From Cupriavidus alkaliphilus (GTDB lineage: Bacteria > Pseudomonadota > Gammaproteobacteria > Burkholderiales > Burkholderiaceae): a DNA stretch of 64,000 bases. This document shows positions 52,860-63,307 of this stretch, in pieces. The stretch's first letter is position 1; each line of letters begins with the position of its first letter. The stretch lies in the NCBI RefSeq assembly GCF_900094595.1, contig NZ_FMAD01000017.1, forward strand, positions 1 to 64,000, written 5' to 3'. A program made the position numbers and the translations under genes. The notes beneath the pieces were generated by a model. The model was given only the letters and a program-made list of their open reading frames with translations, made no database searches and had not been told where the DNA came from.

Positions 52860-53966
52860 TCAGGCGACCGGCGCCTCGGTGGGAGGTTTCAGGACGGCGT
52901 GGGCCAGCGTCGCGCGCAGATCCGCGTCCGGCACGCTGGTGATGAACGCCTCGCCGAGCTTCTTCAGCAGGATGAACTTGATGCTGCCGGCCTCGGCCTT
53001 CTTGTCGACCTTCATCAGTTCGATATAGCGGTCGGCGCCCAGTTCCGGCGCCACCACCGGCAGCATCGCCGCCTGCGTGAGGGTGCGCACGCGCGCCAGC
53101 GTCTCGATATCGATAAAGCCGAGCCGGTGCGACAGGTCCGCGGCCATCACCATGCCGCATCCCACCGCTTCGCCGTGCAGCCAGGCGCCGTAGCCCATGC
53201 CGGCCTCGATCGCATGGCCGAAGGTATGGCCGAAATTGAGGATGGCACGCAGTCCGCCCTCGCGCTCGTCCTGCGCCACCACGCCCGCCTTGATCTCGCA
53301 CGAGCGCTGCACGGCAACCGCCATCAGCTCCGGGTCGCAGGCGTTCAGCGCCTGGATGTTGCGCTCGATCCAGCCGAAGTAATCGGCGTCCGCAATGGCG
53401 CCGTGCTTGATCACCTCGGCCATGCCCGCGGCCAGTTCGCGCGGCGGCAGCGTGCGCAGCGTGTCGATGTCGGCGATCACCGCGTTGGGCTGGTGGAACG
53501 CGCCGATCATGTTCTTGCCGAGCGGGTGGTTGATGCCGGTCTTGCCGCCTACCGACGAATCCACCTGCGCCAGCAGCGTGGTCGGCATCTGGATGAACGG
53601 CACGCCGCGCATGTAGCAGGCGGCGGCAAACCCGGTCATGTCGCCGACCACGCCGCCGCCCAGCGCCACCAGCGTGGTCTTGCGGTCGGCACCGGCCTGC
53701 AGCAGCGCGTCGAAGATGCGGTTCAGCGTTTCCCAGTGCTTGAAGGCCTCGCCGTCGGGCAGCGTGACGGTGCGCACGGTCTTGCCCAGCGCCGCCAGCG
53801 CGGCCTCGACACGCGCCGCATAGAGCGGCCCGACGGTTTCGTTGGTGACGATGACGGCGTGCTGGCCGCGCACGTGCGGGCGCAGCAGCTCGGCGTCGTC
53901 GAGCAGGCCGGTGCCGATATGGATGGGGTAGCTGCGCTCGCCCAGGTCGACTTCAAGGGTAATCAT
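52860..53966 (-). CDS. aroB: 3-dehydroquinate synthase
   Basis: The product is 368 aa. [52 protein letters not shown] is the NAD and metal-binding region, with [39 protein letters not shown] and HGEAVGCGM holding the zinc ligands. It makes 3-dehydroquinate from DAHP, step 2 of the shikimate pathway. It overlaps aroK by four bases (ATGA). Confidence 0.97.
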   Translation of the reverse strand: MITLEVDLGERSYPIHIGTGLLDDAELLRPHVRGQHAVIVTNETVGPLYAARVEAALAALGKTVRTVTLPDGEAFKHWETLNRIFDALLQAGADRKTTLVALGGGVVGDMTGFAAACYMRGVPFIQMPTTLLAQVDSSVGGKTGINHPLGKNMIGAFHQPNAVIADIDTLRTLPPRELAAGMAEVIKHGAIADADYFGWIERNIQALNACDPELMAVAVQRSCEIKAGVVAQDEREGGLRAILNFGHTFGHAIEAGMGYGAWLHGEAVGCGMVMAADLSHRLGFIDIETLARVRTLTQAAMLPVVAPELGADRYIELMKVDKKAEAGSIKFILLKKLGEAFITSVPDADLRATLAHAVLKPPTEAPVA

Positions 53967-54703
53967 GGATTGGGGTCCTGCGCCGGCGGCCCGTCATCGC
54001 CCGCGGGCGGGGACGCCGGCTGCGGGGGATCGATCCGGAAACCGGCCATTTCAAGTTGCATCAACACCATATTAGCAAGCTGCGCCACCGAGGGCTTGCC
54101 GGTTTCGATGATGAAGTCGGCGACTTCGCGGTACAGCGGATCGCGCTCGGCATACAGGGCCTCGAGCTTGCCCTTGGGGTCGTCGGTCTGCAGCAGCGGC
54201 CGGTTGCGGTCGTGCCGGGTGCGCAGCCACAGGTCGTGCGGGCTGGCGCGCAGGTACACGACCGTGCCGCGGGACTTCAGCACCTCGCGGTTCTCGGCGC
54301 GCAGCACCGCGCCGCCGCCGGTGGCCAGCACGATGCCCTGGCGCTGCGCCAGCTCGCGGATCATCGCGGCCTCGCGGTCGCGGAAGCCGGCCTCGCCCTC
54401 GAGTTCGAAGATCACCGGGATGCGCACGCCGCAGTGCGCTTCCAGCTCATGGTCGGAATCGAAAAACGGATAGTGCAGGCGCCGCGCCACCGTGCGGCCC
54501 ACGGTGGTCTTGCCGGCGCCCATCAGGCCGACGAAAAAGAGGTTGGGTCGATCGGATTCCGGGCGGTCGGCACCGGATCGTTCGGCTTCGCGCCGATCCG
54601 GCGCCTGGCGCTGCGCCGCCGGCCCTGTCGCTGAGGCTGTCACGGGACTGTGGTTCGGGAGCGCGGCATGCGGGCCGTCCTCCCCGGTTGGGAACTGCAT
54701 CAT
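53963..54703 (-). CDS. aroK: Shikimate kinase with N-terminal extension
   Basis: The product is 246 aa when started at the first of two adjacent ATGs, 54703 and 54700. The kinase core begins near residue 53: [15 protein letters not shown] (Walker A), [24 protein letters not shown] and [11 protein letters not shown]. That leaves a polar, Ala/Arg/Pro-rich lead of about 50 residues and a Pro-rich tail, longer than E. coli AroK (173 aa). An internal start is possible, but no well-placed alternative was seen. It phosphorylates shikimate at the 3-hydroxyl. It comes before aroB and is separated from pilQ by a terminator. Confidence 0.93.
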   Translation of the reverse strand: MMQFPTGEDGPHAALPNHSPVTASATGPAAQRQAPDRREAERSGADRPESDRPNLFFVGLMGAGKTTVGRTVARRLHYPFFDSDHELEAHCGVRIPVIFELEGEAGFRDREAAMIRELAQRQGIVLATGGGAVLRAENREVLKSRGTVVYLRASPHDLWLRTRHDRNRPLLQTDDPKGKLEALYAERDPLYREVADFIIETGKPSVAQLANMVLMQLEMAGFRIDPPQPASPPAGDDGPPAQDPNP

Positions 54704-54807
54704 CTTCTTATGTTGTGGCGCGGCCGGCAAGTGCCGAATGCGGCATAGACCGCATTTCTTGCCGTCGCGCAGGCATTCGTGGCCCGGCGGTTCGCGGCGC
54801 GCGGCGC

Positions 54808-54836
54808 AAAAAAAGGCCGCATCGGTCGATGCGGCC
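54808..54836 (-). terminator. Terminator of the pilMNOPQ operon
   Basis: On the minus strand a 9-bp stem (GGCCGCATC/GATGCGGCC, four-base loop) is followed by seven T, 31 bases past the pilQ stop. Confidence 0.9.
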
Positions 54837-54866
54837 TGCCAGTCTACTGTATCCGGCGCCCCGGCC

Positions 54867-57002
54867 CTACTTGAGCGATACGCTTTCGTTCAGGATGCGC
54901 GGGGTCAGGAACACCAGCAGCTCGGTCCGGTTGCGGACCTTGGCGTTGTTCTTGAAGAGGTAGCCCAGCACCGGGATATCGCCCAGCAGCGGCACCTTGT
55001 CGACATCGGTGGACTCGGTCTGGGTGTAGATGCCGCCGATCACCACGGTGCCGCCGTTCTCGACCAGCACCTGGGTCTGCACGTGCTTGGTGTCGATGGC
55101 AAAGCCGGAGGTAGTCTGTATGCCCACGCTGTCCTTGTTCACGTCGACGTCGAGCAGCACATTGCCTTCGGGCGTGATCTGCGGCGTCACCTCGAGCTTC
55201 AGGTTGGCCTTGCGGAACTGCACCGAGGTGGCGCCGCTGGACGTGGCCGCCTGGTAAGGCAGTTCGGTGCCCTGCTCGATCAGCGCCTTGATGTTGTTGG
55301 CCGTGACCACGCGCGGGCTGGAGATGATCTTGCCCTTGCCGTCCGCCTCCAGCGCCGACAGCTCCAGCGCCAGGAAGCGCGTGGCGGCGCTGTTGAACAG
55401 GCTCACCGCGATATTGGCCGGGTTGGTGCCGTTGATGGACCCGGCCGGCAGGCTCAGGAACGGGCCGTTGTCGGAGGTCGAGCCCGGCAGCACGTTGTTG
55501 TAGGTGTTGCCGACGCGGGCGTTGTTGTACTGCCCGGCAAAGCCCAGCTTGACCCCCAGGTTGCGGCTGAAGGTGTCGGTGGCCTCGACGATGCGCGCCT
55601 CGATGATGACCTGGCGCACGGGGATGTCGATCTTGCCGATAAAGGTCTGCACCTCTTCCAGCTTGGAAGCGATATCCGAGACAAAGAGCTGGTTGGTGCG
55701 CGCATCGGCGGTCAGCGAACCGCGCTTGGAAAGCATGCGCGTGCTGGCGCCCGCCGCCCCCGCGCTGCCGATCGAGGCGCTTGCGCCACCGCCGGCGCCC
55801 ATGCCCAGCAGCATCCTGCGCACGTCCTCGGCGCGCTGGTAATTGAGCTGGAACACCTGGCTGCGGATCGGCTCGAGGTCGTTGATCTGCTGCTGCGACT
55901 CGAGCTCGAGCTTCTCCTTGGTCTGCAGCTCGGCCTTGGGCGCCACCCACAGCACATTGCCGTTGCGGCGCGAGGCCAGCCCCTTCGCATCCATCACGAT
56001 CTGCAGCGCCTGGTCCCACGGCACGTCCTTGAGCCGCAGGGTCAGGTTGCCCTGCACGCTTTCGCTGGTGATGATGTTCAGGTTGGTGAAGTCGGCGAAC
56101 ACCTGCAGCAGCGAGCGGATGTCGATGTTCTGGAAGTTCAGCGACAGGCGCTCGCCGCGGTAGCCCGGGCCGCTGATCAGCTTGGTCGGGTCTTCCTTGA
56201 CGGGACGGACCTCGACCACGAACTGGGTGTCGGTCTGGTACGAGCTGTATTCCCAGTTGCCGCGCGGCTCGATGGTCAGGCGCGCGTTGCCGTTGGCGTC
56301 GGAAGCGCGCATGCCCTGCACCGGCGAGCCATAGTCGCTGACGTCGAAGTGCCGCCGCAGGTTCTCCGGCAGCGTGGTGCCGAGGAAATCGACCACCACG
56401 TTCTTGCCCTGTTGCGCGATATTGATGCCCGACTCGCGCGAGGACAGGTCGACCACCACGCGTCCCGCACCGTCGGCCCCGCGGCGGAAGTCGATATTGC
56501 GCACCGAGGGCCGCCCCGCGGCGGCGCCAGGCGGCGTCGCGGCCGGCGCGAACGTCGGCGCCGCGTTCTTGGCCGCCGGCGCCACGTTATCGAGCGACAC
56601 CACGAAGACATTGCCGCGCTGGTCGGTCCGATAGGTGGCGTTGCGCGTCAGGTCGAGGATCAGGCGCGTACGGTCGCCGATCTGCATCACATTGGCGGCC
56701 TTGACCAGCTTGCCGCCGTATTCATATTGCGCGCGCCGCTCGGCAAAGCCGGTATCGAAAAAATCGATCGCGAGCCGGGCCGGGTTCTGCGTGGTGAAGT
56801 CCGCCGGCTTCTGCGTCAGCGGCCGTTCCAGTTCGACCACGAGCACGGTCTGCTCCCCGGTCGTGCTGACGTCCACCGACTTGATCCGGTTGCTCTGAGC
56901 CAGGGCAGCCGGTGCGGCCAGCGCCAGCCATAGCGCCAGCGCCGTGGCCATGGTCCTCATCACGGCGCCCGCGCGCGCACGATACCAGCGCGCGGGGGTC
57001 AT
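54867..57002 (-). CDS. pilQ: Type IV pilus secretin PilQ
   Basis: The product is 711 aa. A signal ([18 protein letters not shown]) leads to two AMIN-type domains that bind peptidoglycan. The N0/N1 domains include [25 protein letters not shown]. The secretin domain includes [24 protein letters not shown] and [16 protein letters not shown]. It forms the outer-membrane ring through which pili extend and retract. The ATG at 57002 overlaps the pilP stop (ATGA). It is last in pilMNOPQ. Confidence 0.96.
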   Translation of the reverse strand: MTPARWYRARAGAVMRTMATALALWLALAAPAALAQSNRIKSVDVSTTGEQTVLVVELERPLTQKPADFTTQNPARLAIDFFDTGFAERRAQYEYGGKLVKAANVMQIGDRTRLILDLTRNATYRTDQRGNVFVVSLDNVAPAAKNAAPTFAPAATPPGAAAGRPSVRNIDFRRGADGAGRVVVDLSSRESGINIAQQGKNVVVDFLGTTLPENLRRHFDVSDYGSPVQGMRASDANGNARLTIEPRGNWEYSSYQTDTQFVVEVRPVKEDPTKLISGPGYRGERLSLNFQNIDIRSLLQVFADFTNLNIITSESVQGNLTLRLKDVPWDQALQIVMDAKGLASRRNGNVLWVAPKAELQTKEKLELESQQQINDLEPIRSQVFQLNYQRAEDVRRMLLGMGAGGGASASIGSAGAAGASTRMLSKRGSLTADARTNQLFVSDIASKLEEVQTFIGKIDIPVRQVIIEARIVEATDTFSRNLGVKLGFAGQYNNARVGNTYNNVLPGSTSDNGPFLSLPAGSINGTNPANIAVSLFNSAATRFLALELSALEADGKGKIISSPRVVTANNIKALIEQGTELPYQAATSSGATSVQFRKANLKLEVTPQITPEGNVLLDVDVNKDSVGIQTTSGFAIDTKHVQTQVLVENGGTVVIGGIYTQTESTDVDKVPLLGDIPVLGYLFKNNAKVRNRTELLVFLTPRILNESVSLK

Positions 57003-57547
57003 GCCGCCGCGTCCAGTTTCAGGCTGGTCATTTTCTCTTTCCACTCGGATACCCCCTCCCGGACCAATTCGCGCAGCACGATCTCCTGATCGGTGATGCG
57101 GACCACCCGGCCATAGCTCTGGCCGAGATACTGACCCACCTTCACATGGTGGATCTTGTTATCAACACGGACGATGCCGAAGGTTTCCCCCTGCTTCTTC
57201 ATCATCCCGAGCATCTTGAAGTTTTCTAGCGGATAGTCCTCCAGCGGCTCGCGGCGCCGGCCGGCTTCGGGCGAATCCGCCAGCGTCTTGTTCAGTTCAC
57301 CGATCTTGGCCTGCGCGAACGGCTCGGGCGCACTGGCCGCGGCATATTCGCGCGGCACGTAGGGCCGGGCATCGGGCACGGGCTCGGGCGGCTTGGCACG
57401 CGCACTGCGGGTGGCTTCCATCCACTGGCGCAGCGCGTCCTCATCGCTGGCGCCGCAGGCCCCCAGCAGGCCGATTGCCAGCGCCGCCGCCAGCGTGCGC
57501 CGCGACGCGGCCCATGCCTGGGCGCGGGATCGAACGATGCGGCTCAT
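56999..57547 (-). CDS. pilP: Type IV pilus assembly lipoprotein PilP
   Basis: The product is 182 aa. The lipobox LLGAC lies near residue 30. The beta domain has LENFKMLGMMKKQGETFGIVRVDNKIHHVKVGQYLGQSYGRVV, typical of PilP. It links the inner-membrane PilNO dimer to the PilQ secretin. It overlaps pilO and pilQ by four bases at its two ends. Confidence 0.94.
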   Translation of the reverse strand: MSRIVRSRAQAWAASRRTLAAALAIGLLGACGASDEDALRQWMEATRSARAKPPEPVPDARPYVPREYAAASAPEPFAQAKIGELNKTLADSPEAGRRREPLEDYPLENFKMLGMMKKQGETFGIVRVDNKIHHVKVGQYLGQSYGRVVRITDQEIVLRELVREGVSEWKEKMTSLKLDAAA

Positions 57548-58215
57548 TTCGCGCCTCCTGCCTTGGCGGCCGCTGCCGCCGCGGCGGCCTTGCGTTGCGC
57601 CGCCTGTTCTTCAGCGTCGAGCGCGCGGTAGGCCATCGCCACCGCCTCCATCGACAGCCCGCCGTCCTTGGTATTGGATAGTTGCAGGTTCTGCATCGAC
57701 ACGATCCGCGACAGCGCCGCGACGTCGGCGTTGAACTGCGCCACCTCGTGATAACGCCCGGTCACGCGCAGGTTCACCGGGATCTCGGCAAAGTAGGGCT
57801 TGATCACCGCCGCCTGCGGCTTGAACAGCTCGAACTGCAGCCCGCGCGCCACGCCGGCATGGTTGACGTCGGCCAGCAGCGCGTCCATTTCCGTCTTGTT
57901 GGGCAGCTGTCGCTCCAGCAACGCCACGTGCTGCTCGACCTGCTTCTTCTGCTCGCGCAGCGCCTCGAGGTTGGCCACCTGCGCCACCTTGGACTGGTAC
58001 GCCTGCTTCAGGTTTTCCTGCTCCTGGCGCTGGCGCTCGAGTTCGTCGAACTTTGCGCTCCAGTAGAACTGCCAGCCCAGCAGCAGCACCACCGCCGCGG
58101 CCAGGACCGCGAACAGCACGCGCGGCGCGGCCGGCCAGGTCTCCGGCTCGTTCAGGTTGAGCCCGCGGAACTGGCTGGTCAGGTCGGCCAGGTTAATTTC
58201 GGTATTGAGCGCCAT
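57544..58215 (-). CDS. pilO: Type IV pilus inner-membrane protein PilO
   Basis: The product is 223 aa. An N-terminal LTSQFRGLNLNEPETWPAAPR lead, one span (VLFAVLAAAVVLLLGWQFYW), a coiled coil rich in Gln/Glu and a ferredoxin-like periplasmic domain (VNLRVTGRYHEVAQFNADVAAL) are present. A KAAAAAAAAKAGGAK tail ends it. It dimerises with PilN in the alignment complex. It starts two bases after the pilN stop. Confidence 0.94.
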   Translation of the reverse strand: MALNTEINLADLTSQFRGLNLNEPETWPAAPRVLFAVLAAAVVLLLGWQFYWSAKFDELERQRQEQENLKQAYQSKVAQVANLEALREQKKQVEQHVALLERQLPNKTEMDALLADVNHAGVARGLQFELFKPQAAVIKPYFAEIPVNLRVTGRYHEVAQFNADVAALSRIVSMQNLQLSNTKDGGLSMEAVAMAYRALDAEEQAAQRKAAAAAAAAKAGGAK

Positions 58216-58217
58216 GG

Positions 58218-58883
58218 TCAGGCCTTTCCGGCCGCGGGGGCGGGTGCAGGTGCGGGGGCGGCGGATGGCGCCGAAGCGCCCGCGGCAGCCTTCTTGCCGT
58301 CGGCCGGCGCCTCCGGCGCGCGGTACGCAAAGCGCATCGAGAAATCAAACAGCCGGCGCTGCTCGCGCAGGTTGTTGGTCATGGTGACCGCCTTGGATTC
58401 GACCAGTTCGGCCTTGTCGAGCCAGGCCACTCCGCCCAGGTTGCGCAGCAGCTCCGAAATACGTTCGTTGGACTGCGCCACGCCGGCGATGGTGAAGGCC
58501 TCGCCGGCCTGCTTCAGGCTGGTCAGGTAGACGCCTTCGGGCACCTGCCGCACCAGTTCCTCGAGCAGCTGCACCGGGCGGTTGCGCTCGGTCTGCAGGC
58601 TTTCGACGGCCTTCTGGCGCTGCAGCAGCGCGTCGATGTCTTTCTTCAGCGTGTTGACTTCGCGGATCTGCCCGTCGAGCCGGGCGTTTTCCGCACTCAG
58701 CACCTGGTTGAGCGCCGCCACGGACGCGATGCGCCCGTCGATATAGACCCCGCCCAGCAGCACCACGGCCGCGCCCGCGCCGGCCGCTGCGCCGAGCATG
58801 GTGTAGACCTTCTTGCGCCGCGCCGCCTTGCGGGCTTCATGGTAGGGCAGCAGGTTGACCGAAGGCAGTGTGTTCGTTGACAT
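58218..58883 (-). CDS. pilN: Type IV pilus inner-membrane protein PilN
   Basis: The product is 221 aa. The conserved cytoplasmic INLLPYR-like motif (VNLLPYHEARKAARRK), which binds PilM, is followed by one span and a periplasmic coiled coil. The ferredoxin-like domain includes VRQVPEGVYLTSLKQAGEAFTIAG. The tail is Ala/Pro-rich. It lies between pilM (17-base gap) and pilO (2-base gap). Confidence 0.94.
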   Translation of the reverse strand: MSTNTLPSVNLLPYHEARKAARRKKVYTMLGAAAGAGAAVVLLGGVYIDGRIASVAALNQVLSAENARLDGQIREVNTLKKDIDALLQRQKAVESLQTERNRPVQLLEELVRQVPEGVYLTSLKQAGEAFTIAGVAQSNERISELLRNLGGVAWLDKAELVESKAVTMTNNLREQRRLFDFSMRFAYRAPEAPADGKKAAAGASAPSAAPAPAPAPAAGKA

Positions 58884-58900
58884 CTCGTGCCTCCGGTGCG

Positions 58901-59986
58901 TTATTGCAGGCCGCGCAGGGCGAGGCCGGCACTGACGATATACGCCGGCAGGTCGCGCTGCAGGTAGCGCTCATTGACCTTGGCGTTGGTCGCCATGTTG
59001 GCGAACGGGTTCGCCAGCGTGGTGGTGATCCTGGTCTGGTGCTGGATCGCCGCCTGCACGCCGAACAGCGAGGCATGCCCGCCGGACAGCAGGATCTCGT
59101 CGACCCGGCCCAGGCTGGAGCTGGCGATGAAGTTGCCGATCGCGGACTGCACCTCCATGGCAAGGGCATCTAGCGACGGCTTGAGCAACTGCGCGCGCCA
59201 GGCTTCGGGCAGCGTGTTCTTGCGCTTCTTGATCTCGGCCTTGAGCGCATCGAGCGTGAACATGCGCGCCGCGCTTTGCGTGAGCTGGTCGCCGTAGCTG
59301 TTCAGCGGCTGTTCGTAGAGTTCTTTCCAGCCCTGGTAGAAGATGGCCTTGGAGCGGCTGCCCCCCAGGTGCACCACCGCCACCACCGGCAACGCGCGCG
59401 CGTCGGCCTCGGACATCTCCTGCGGCACGCCCAGCATCTGCACGATCGAGCGCTGCACCGCGTATTCCTCGACGTCCATCACCTGCGGCTTGAGGCCGGC
59501 CATTTCGGCCGCGGTCACGCGTTCCTGCACGCGGTCGCTGTTGGCCGCGGTGACGCGCACGCCGATGCCGCCCTCGGTCTCGCTGGGGCCGATCACGGCG
59601 AAGTCGAAGTTGACCGCCTGCGACGGCGGATAAAGGCGGTGCGCCTCGGATTCGACCTGGGAATAGAGTTCGTCTTCGGACAGGTTGTCCGGCAGGCTGA
59701 CCGTCTGCGATTCGGTCAGCATGGAGGGAACGCCCAGCACCACGTCCTTGGAGCGGATGCCGGCCTTGCCGAGCGCGCGCCGGAGCGCAATCCCGACTGC
59801 CTCGATGTTGATGACGTTGCCATCGGCAACGGCATTGCGGTCCAGCAGTTCGCTGGCGCATTTTTCCAGCCGGTAGTCTTGTCTGCTGCCCCCCACGGAG
59901 AGCTCGACTACCTTGACACTGGACGACCCGATATCCACGCCGACCGTAGTCCGGCGCAGAAGCCCCGACAAAATGCCCCGACGCAA
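58901..59986 (-). CDS. pilM: Type IV pilus assembly ATPase-like protein PilM
   Basis: The product is 361 aa of the actin-like fold. VGVDIGSSSVKVVEL is the phosphate-1 motif, and MDVEEYAVQR, VVAVVHLGGSRSKAIFYQG and EILLSGGHASLFG follow. It binds the N-terminus of PilN on the cytoplasmic face. The start is a TTG at 59986 with AGGGGG a few bases upstream; no ATG fits. It heads the pilMNOPQ operon and is divergent from the PBP1A gene, an arrangement conserved in many proteobacteria. Confidence 0.94.
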   Translation of the reverse strand: MRRGILSGLLRRTTVGVDIGSSSVKVVELSVGGSRQDYRLEKCASELLDRNAVADGNVINIEAVGIALRRALGKAGIRSKDVVLGVPSMLTESQTVSLPDNLSEDELYSQVESEAHRLYPPSQAVNFDFAVIGPSETEGGIGVRVTAANSDRVQERVTAAEMAGLKPQVMDVEEYAVQRSIVQMLGVPQEMSEADARALPVVAVVHLGGSRSKAIFYQGWKELYEQPLNSYGDQLTQSAARMFTLDALKAEIKKRKNTLPEAWRAQLLKPSLDALAMEVQSAIGNFIASSSLGRVDEILLSGGHASLFGVQAAIQHQTRITTTLANPFANMATNAKVNERYLQRDLPAYIVSAGLALRGLQ

Positions 59987-60371
59987 GGTGACCCCCTGAC
60001 TTTTGAACTCGCCCCTGGCTTGAACGCTCTAATCGGGCGAGCCTAGTTTCTTGAATGAAACGTGTGCTTTTTATGTTGGCCGATTCTCACAAAATCCAGC
60101 ATCGGTGGCAACGTGCCGAACTGGGCCGAACTTGTTTTTGAGAAGGCCCTCATCAATCCGTTGCCAAAACCCCACGGTCGTCGGGTTCCCTTCCATGCCT
60201 GCCTGTGCCGCGCGCTTCCCCCCGTAGTCACCCCCAACGTCGCCCTGCACGCCGGCATCCGTGGCCTTACATCTTGTAACAGCGCGATAGCGGCGCCCCC
60301 GCCACTGTGCGTCCGGGCGGGCCGATGCCGGAAGATATAATCGCGGGCACCCCTGACTAGGTATTTCCCTT
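59987..60371. other. Divergent promoter region between pilM and the PBP1A gene
   Basis: About 385 bases with no gene. It should hold promoters for both operons. TATAAT at 60336-60341 is a good -10 for the rightward gene. No clear promoter for pilM, terminator or repeat was found in the rest. Confidence 0.55.
60336..60341 (+). promoter_or_regulatory. Probable -10 box of the PBP1A gene
   Basis: A consensus TATAAT lies 30 bases before the ATG at 60372. The -35 region is GC-rich and poor (CCGGGC at 17-base spacing). Confidence 0.5.
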
Positions 60372-62747
60372 ATGGCCACAGCACAACACAAGCCGCCCCA
60401 CCCTGCCCGTCGTTCGATCTGGACGCGGCTCATGTTCTGGGCGGTGGGACTGGTTGTCGCCGGTGCCGTCGTGATTGCGCTGCTGCTTGGCTACGCGCTG
60501 CTGGTGGCCGCGCCCAACCTGCCTTCGCTGGACACCATCACCGACTACCGGCCCAAGATTCCGCTGCGCATCTACACCGCTGACAATGTGCTGATCGGCG
60601 AATTCGGCGAGGAGCGGCGCAACTTCGTGCCCATCGCCGAAATTCCGGACGTGATGAAAAAGGCAGTGCTGGCGATCGAGGACGACCGCTTCTACGAGCA
60701 CGGCGGCGTCGACTTCGTCGGCGTGATGCGGGCCGGCCTGGCCAACCTGCGCGGCGGGCTGTCGCAGGGCGCCTCCACCATCACCATGCAGGTGGCGCGC
60801 AATTTCTTCCTGTCCAGCGAAAAGACCTATACCCGCAAGATCTACGAGATGCTGCTGGCGTACAAGATCGAGGCCAACCTGAGCAAGGACCAGATCCTCG
60901 AGCTGTACATGAACCAGATCTACCTGGGCCAGCGCGCCTACGGCTTCGACAGCGCCGCGCGCGTGTACTTCGGCAAGTCGGTGCGCGATGTGACGCCGGC
61001 CGAGGCGGCGATGCTGGCCGGGCTGCCGAAGGCGCCGTCGGCGTACAACCCGGTGGTCAACCCGCGTCGCGCCAAGGTACGCCAGGAGTACATCCTGCAG
61101 CGCATGCGCGACCTGCGCTACCTCACGCCCGAACAGTACGACGAGGCCGTGCAGGCCGAGCTGAAGGTCCGCACCGAGGGCAACGAGTTCTCGACGCACG
61201 CCGAATACGTGGCCGAGATCGTGCGCCAGCTGATGTACGCGCAGTACCGCGAGGAAACCTACACGCGCGGCCTGACGGTCTACACCACGCTGACCAAGAC
61301 CGACCAGGACGCGGCCTATGAGGCGGTGCGCACCGGCATCATGAACTACGAGCGCAAGCACGGCTACCGCGGTCCCGAGGCCTTCATCGACCTGCCCTCC
61401 GATCCGGCCGAACGCGAGCAGGCCATCGACGATGCGCTGGTCGAGCACCCGGGCAGCGGCGACCTGCGCTCGGCCGTGGTCACCAGCGTGTCGCCCAAGC
61501 AGGTCAAGGCGACGCTGCTGTCCGGCGAAGTCGCGACCATCGAAGGCGCGGCGCTGCGCTTTATCTCGCCGTCGCTGTCGGCCAACGCGCAGCCCAAGAT
61601 GAAGATGCGCCCGGGCGCGGTGATCCGCGTGACGCAGGACGAGAAGAAGAACTGGTCGGTGACGCAGCTGCCGGAAGTGGCCGCGGCGTTCGTGTCGATC
61701 AACCCGCAGGATGGCGAGATCCGCTCGATGGTGGGCGGCTTCGACTTCAACCGCAACAAGTTCAACCACGTGACCCAGGCCTGGCGCCAGCCCGGCTCGA
61801 GCTTCAAGCCGTTCATCTACTCGGCGGCGCTGGAAAAGGGCTTCTCGCCGGCCACCGTGATCAACGACGCGCCGCTCTCGATCGGCCCCGATACCGGCGG
61901 CCAGGTGTGGGAACCGAAGAACTATGACGGCCGCTTCGAGGGCCCGATGACCATGCGCCGCGCGCTGGCCAAGTCCAAGAACCTGGTTTCGGTGCGGATC
62001 CTGCGCGCGATCGGCACGCAGTACGCGCAGGACTACATCACCCGCTTCGGCTTCGAGGCCGACAAGCACCCCGCCTATCTGCCGATGGCGCTGGGCTCCG
62101 GCGCGGTGACGCCGCTGCAGATGGCCGGCGCCTACTCGGTGTTCGCCAACGGCGGCTACCGCGTCAACCCCTACCTGATCCAGAAGGTGGTCGACGCGCG
62201 CGGCAACGTGATCTCCGAAACCCATCCGCAGCGCGCCGGCACCGATGCCGTGCGCGTGCTCGACGCCCGCACCGCCTTTATCGCCGACACCATGCTGCGC
62301 GACGTGGTGCGCTACGGCACCGCCAACAGCGCCAAGCAGCGCCTGGGCCGCAATGACCTGGCCGGCAAGACCGGCACCACCAACGACGCGGTCGATGCCT
62401 GGTTCGCCGGCTACACCCCCAACCTGGTGGCGATCGCCTGGATGGGCTATGACCAGCCCAAGAGCCTGGGCGTGCGCGAGACCGGCGGCGGCCTGGCGCT
62501 GCCGATCTGGGTCGGCTACATGAGCAAGGCGCTCAAGGGCGTGCCGGAATCTCCGGAACGGCCCGCGCCCGAAGGCGTGCTGATGGTGGGCGGCGACTGG
62601 ACCTTCGAAGAGAACGCCGGCGGCGCCGGCGTGGCATCGGTGGGCCTGGGCGATCCGTGGCCGGGCAAGCCGGAGGAATCCACGACCCCGTCGGTCGATA
62701 CCGAGTCCGAGAAACGCAAGATCCTGGAGATGTTCGGCGGCGCCTGA
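60372..62747 (+). CDS. ponA: Penicillin-binding protein 1A (bifunctional class A PBP)
   Basis: The product is 791 aa. One N-terminal anchor (WAVGLVVAGAVVIALLLGYALL) precedes the GT51 glycosyltransferase with catalytic E103 in AIEDDRFYEHGG and the STITMQVARNFFLS block. An OB-like insert follows, with PEAFIDLP and STHAEYVAE segments. The transpeptidase has SSFK near residue 475 (QPGSSFKPFIYS), SKN and KTGT near residue 665. It polymerises and crosslinks peptidoglycan. It is divergent from pilM. No good ribosome binding site is visible before the ATG. Confidence 0.96.
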   Translation: MATAQHKPPHPARRSIWTRLMFWAVGLVVAGAVVIALLLGYALLVAAPNLPSLDTITDYRPKIPLRIYTADNVLIGEFGEERRNFVPIAEIPDVMKKAVLAIEDDRFYEHGGVDFVGVMRAGLANLRGGLSQGASTITMQVARNFFLSSEKTYTRKIYEMLLAYKIEANLSKDQILELYMNQIYLGQRAYGFDSAARVYFGKSVRDVTPAEAAMLAGLPKAPSAYNPVVNPRRAKVRQEYILQRMRDLRYLTPEQYDEAVQAELKVRTEGNEFSTHAEYVAEIVRQLMYAQYREETYTRGLTVYTTLTKTDQDAAYEAVRTGIMNYERKHGYRGPEAFIDLPSDPAEREQAIDDALVEHPGSGDLRSAVVTSVSPKQVKATLLSGEVATIEGAALRFISPSLSANAQPKMKMRPGAVIRVTQDEKKNWSVTQLPEVAAAFVSINPQDGEIRSMVGGFDFNRNKFNHVTQAWRQPGSSFKPFIYSAALEKGFSPATVINDAPLSIGPDTGGQVWEPKNYDGRFEGPMTMRRALAKSKNLVSVRILRAIGTQYAQDYITRFGFEADKHPAYLPMALGSGAVTPLQMAGAYSVFANGGYRVNPYLIQKVVDARGNVISETHPQRAGTDAVRVLDARTAFIADTMLRDVVRYGTANSAKQRLGRNDLAGKTGTTNDAVDAWFAGYTPNLVAIAWMGYDQPKSLGVRETGGGLALPIWVGYMSKALKGVPESPERPAPEGVLMVGGDWTFEENAGGAGVASVGLGDPWPGKPEESTTPSVDTESEKRKILEMFGGA

Positions 62748-62764
62748 GCGCGCTCGCCGGACCG

Positions 62765-62797
62765 CAAAAAAGCCGGCCGCGAGGCCGGCTTTTTTGC
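62765..62797. terminator. Bidirectional terminator between the PBP1A gene and cyaY
   Basis: A stem AAAAAAGCCGGCC/GGCCGGCTTTTTT with a short GCGA loop lies between the convergent genes and has A and T arms for both directions. Confidence 0.9.
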
Positions 62798-62826
62798 GCT
62801 CCCGGGCTTCGCCCGGGATGCCGGCG

Positions 62827-63162
62827 TCAGTGCAGGCTGAGGCTGGCGCCCGCCTGCTCGCTGACATAGCCCGACAGCGCCGCGTACAGTTCGCCGCCGT
62901 TGCGCGTATCGACCCAGCGCTCGCCCTCGCGGCGGAAGTGGAAACCGCCCGCGCGCGCGGCCACCCACAGCTCCTGCATCGGCGCCTGGCTGTTGATGAT
63001 GATCTTGGAACCGTTCTCGAATTCCAGTTCCATCACGTTGCCGGTGCGGCTGATTTCAATGTCGGCGTCGGCCGCGTCGGCGGCCGCCTCGACCGCGGCT
63101 TCGATGCGGTCCAGTTCCCGCGTGGCCAGGGCCAGGAACTCGCTTTCGCTCAAGGGGGGCAT
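62827..63162 (-). CDS. cyaY: Iron-sulfur assembly protein CyaY (bacterial frataxin)
   Basis: The product is 111 aa. The acidic first helix LSESEFLALATRELDRIEAAVEAAADAADADIE binds iron, followed by the beta sheet with NVMELEFENGSKIIINSQAPMQELWVAARAGGFHF. CyaY regulates iron delivery to the Isc cluster machinery. The start MPPLSESE fits the family; an open frame runs far upstream through lptM. It is divergent from lptM. Confidence 0.95.
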   Translation of the reverse strand: MPPLSESEFLALATRELDRIEAAVEAAADAADADIEISRTGNVMELEFENGSKIIINSQAPMQELWVAARAGGFHFRREGERWVDTRNGGELYAALSGYVSEQAGASLSLH

Positions 63163-63307
63163 GCTAAACTCCGAGACCGCCGTTGCCGCCGCTGCCCGGA
63201 CCGGGCGTACGTGGCGCGAACGGCTTTTTTTGTTAAGAATCCTCCGGATGACTGGCCATCGCGCCGGGCCATCCAACGCCTTGCCAACAAGCCAAAAGGA
63301 CGACCCG

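Noticed and set aside
60357-62867. An 836-codon open frame antisense to the PBP1A gene
   Set aside because: Low-complexity His/Arg/Ala translation with no motifs; an artefact of high GC opposite a fully recognisable PBP1A.
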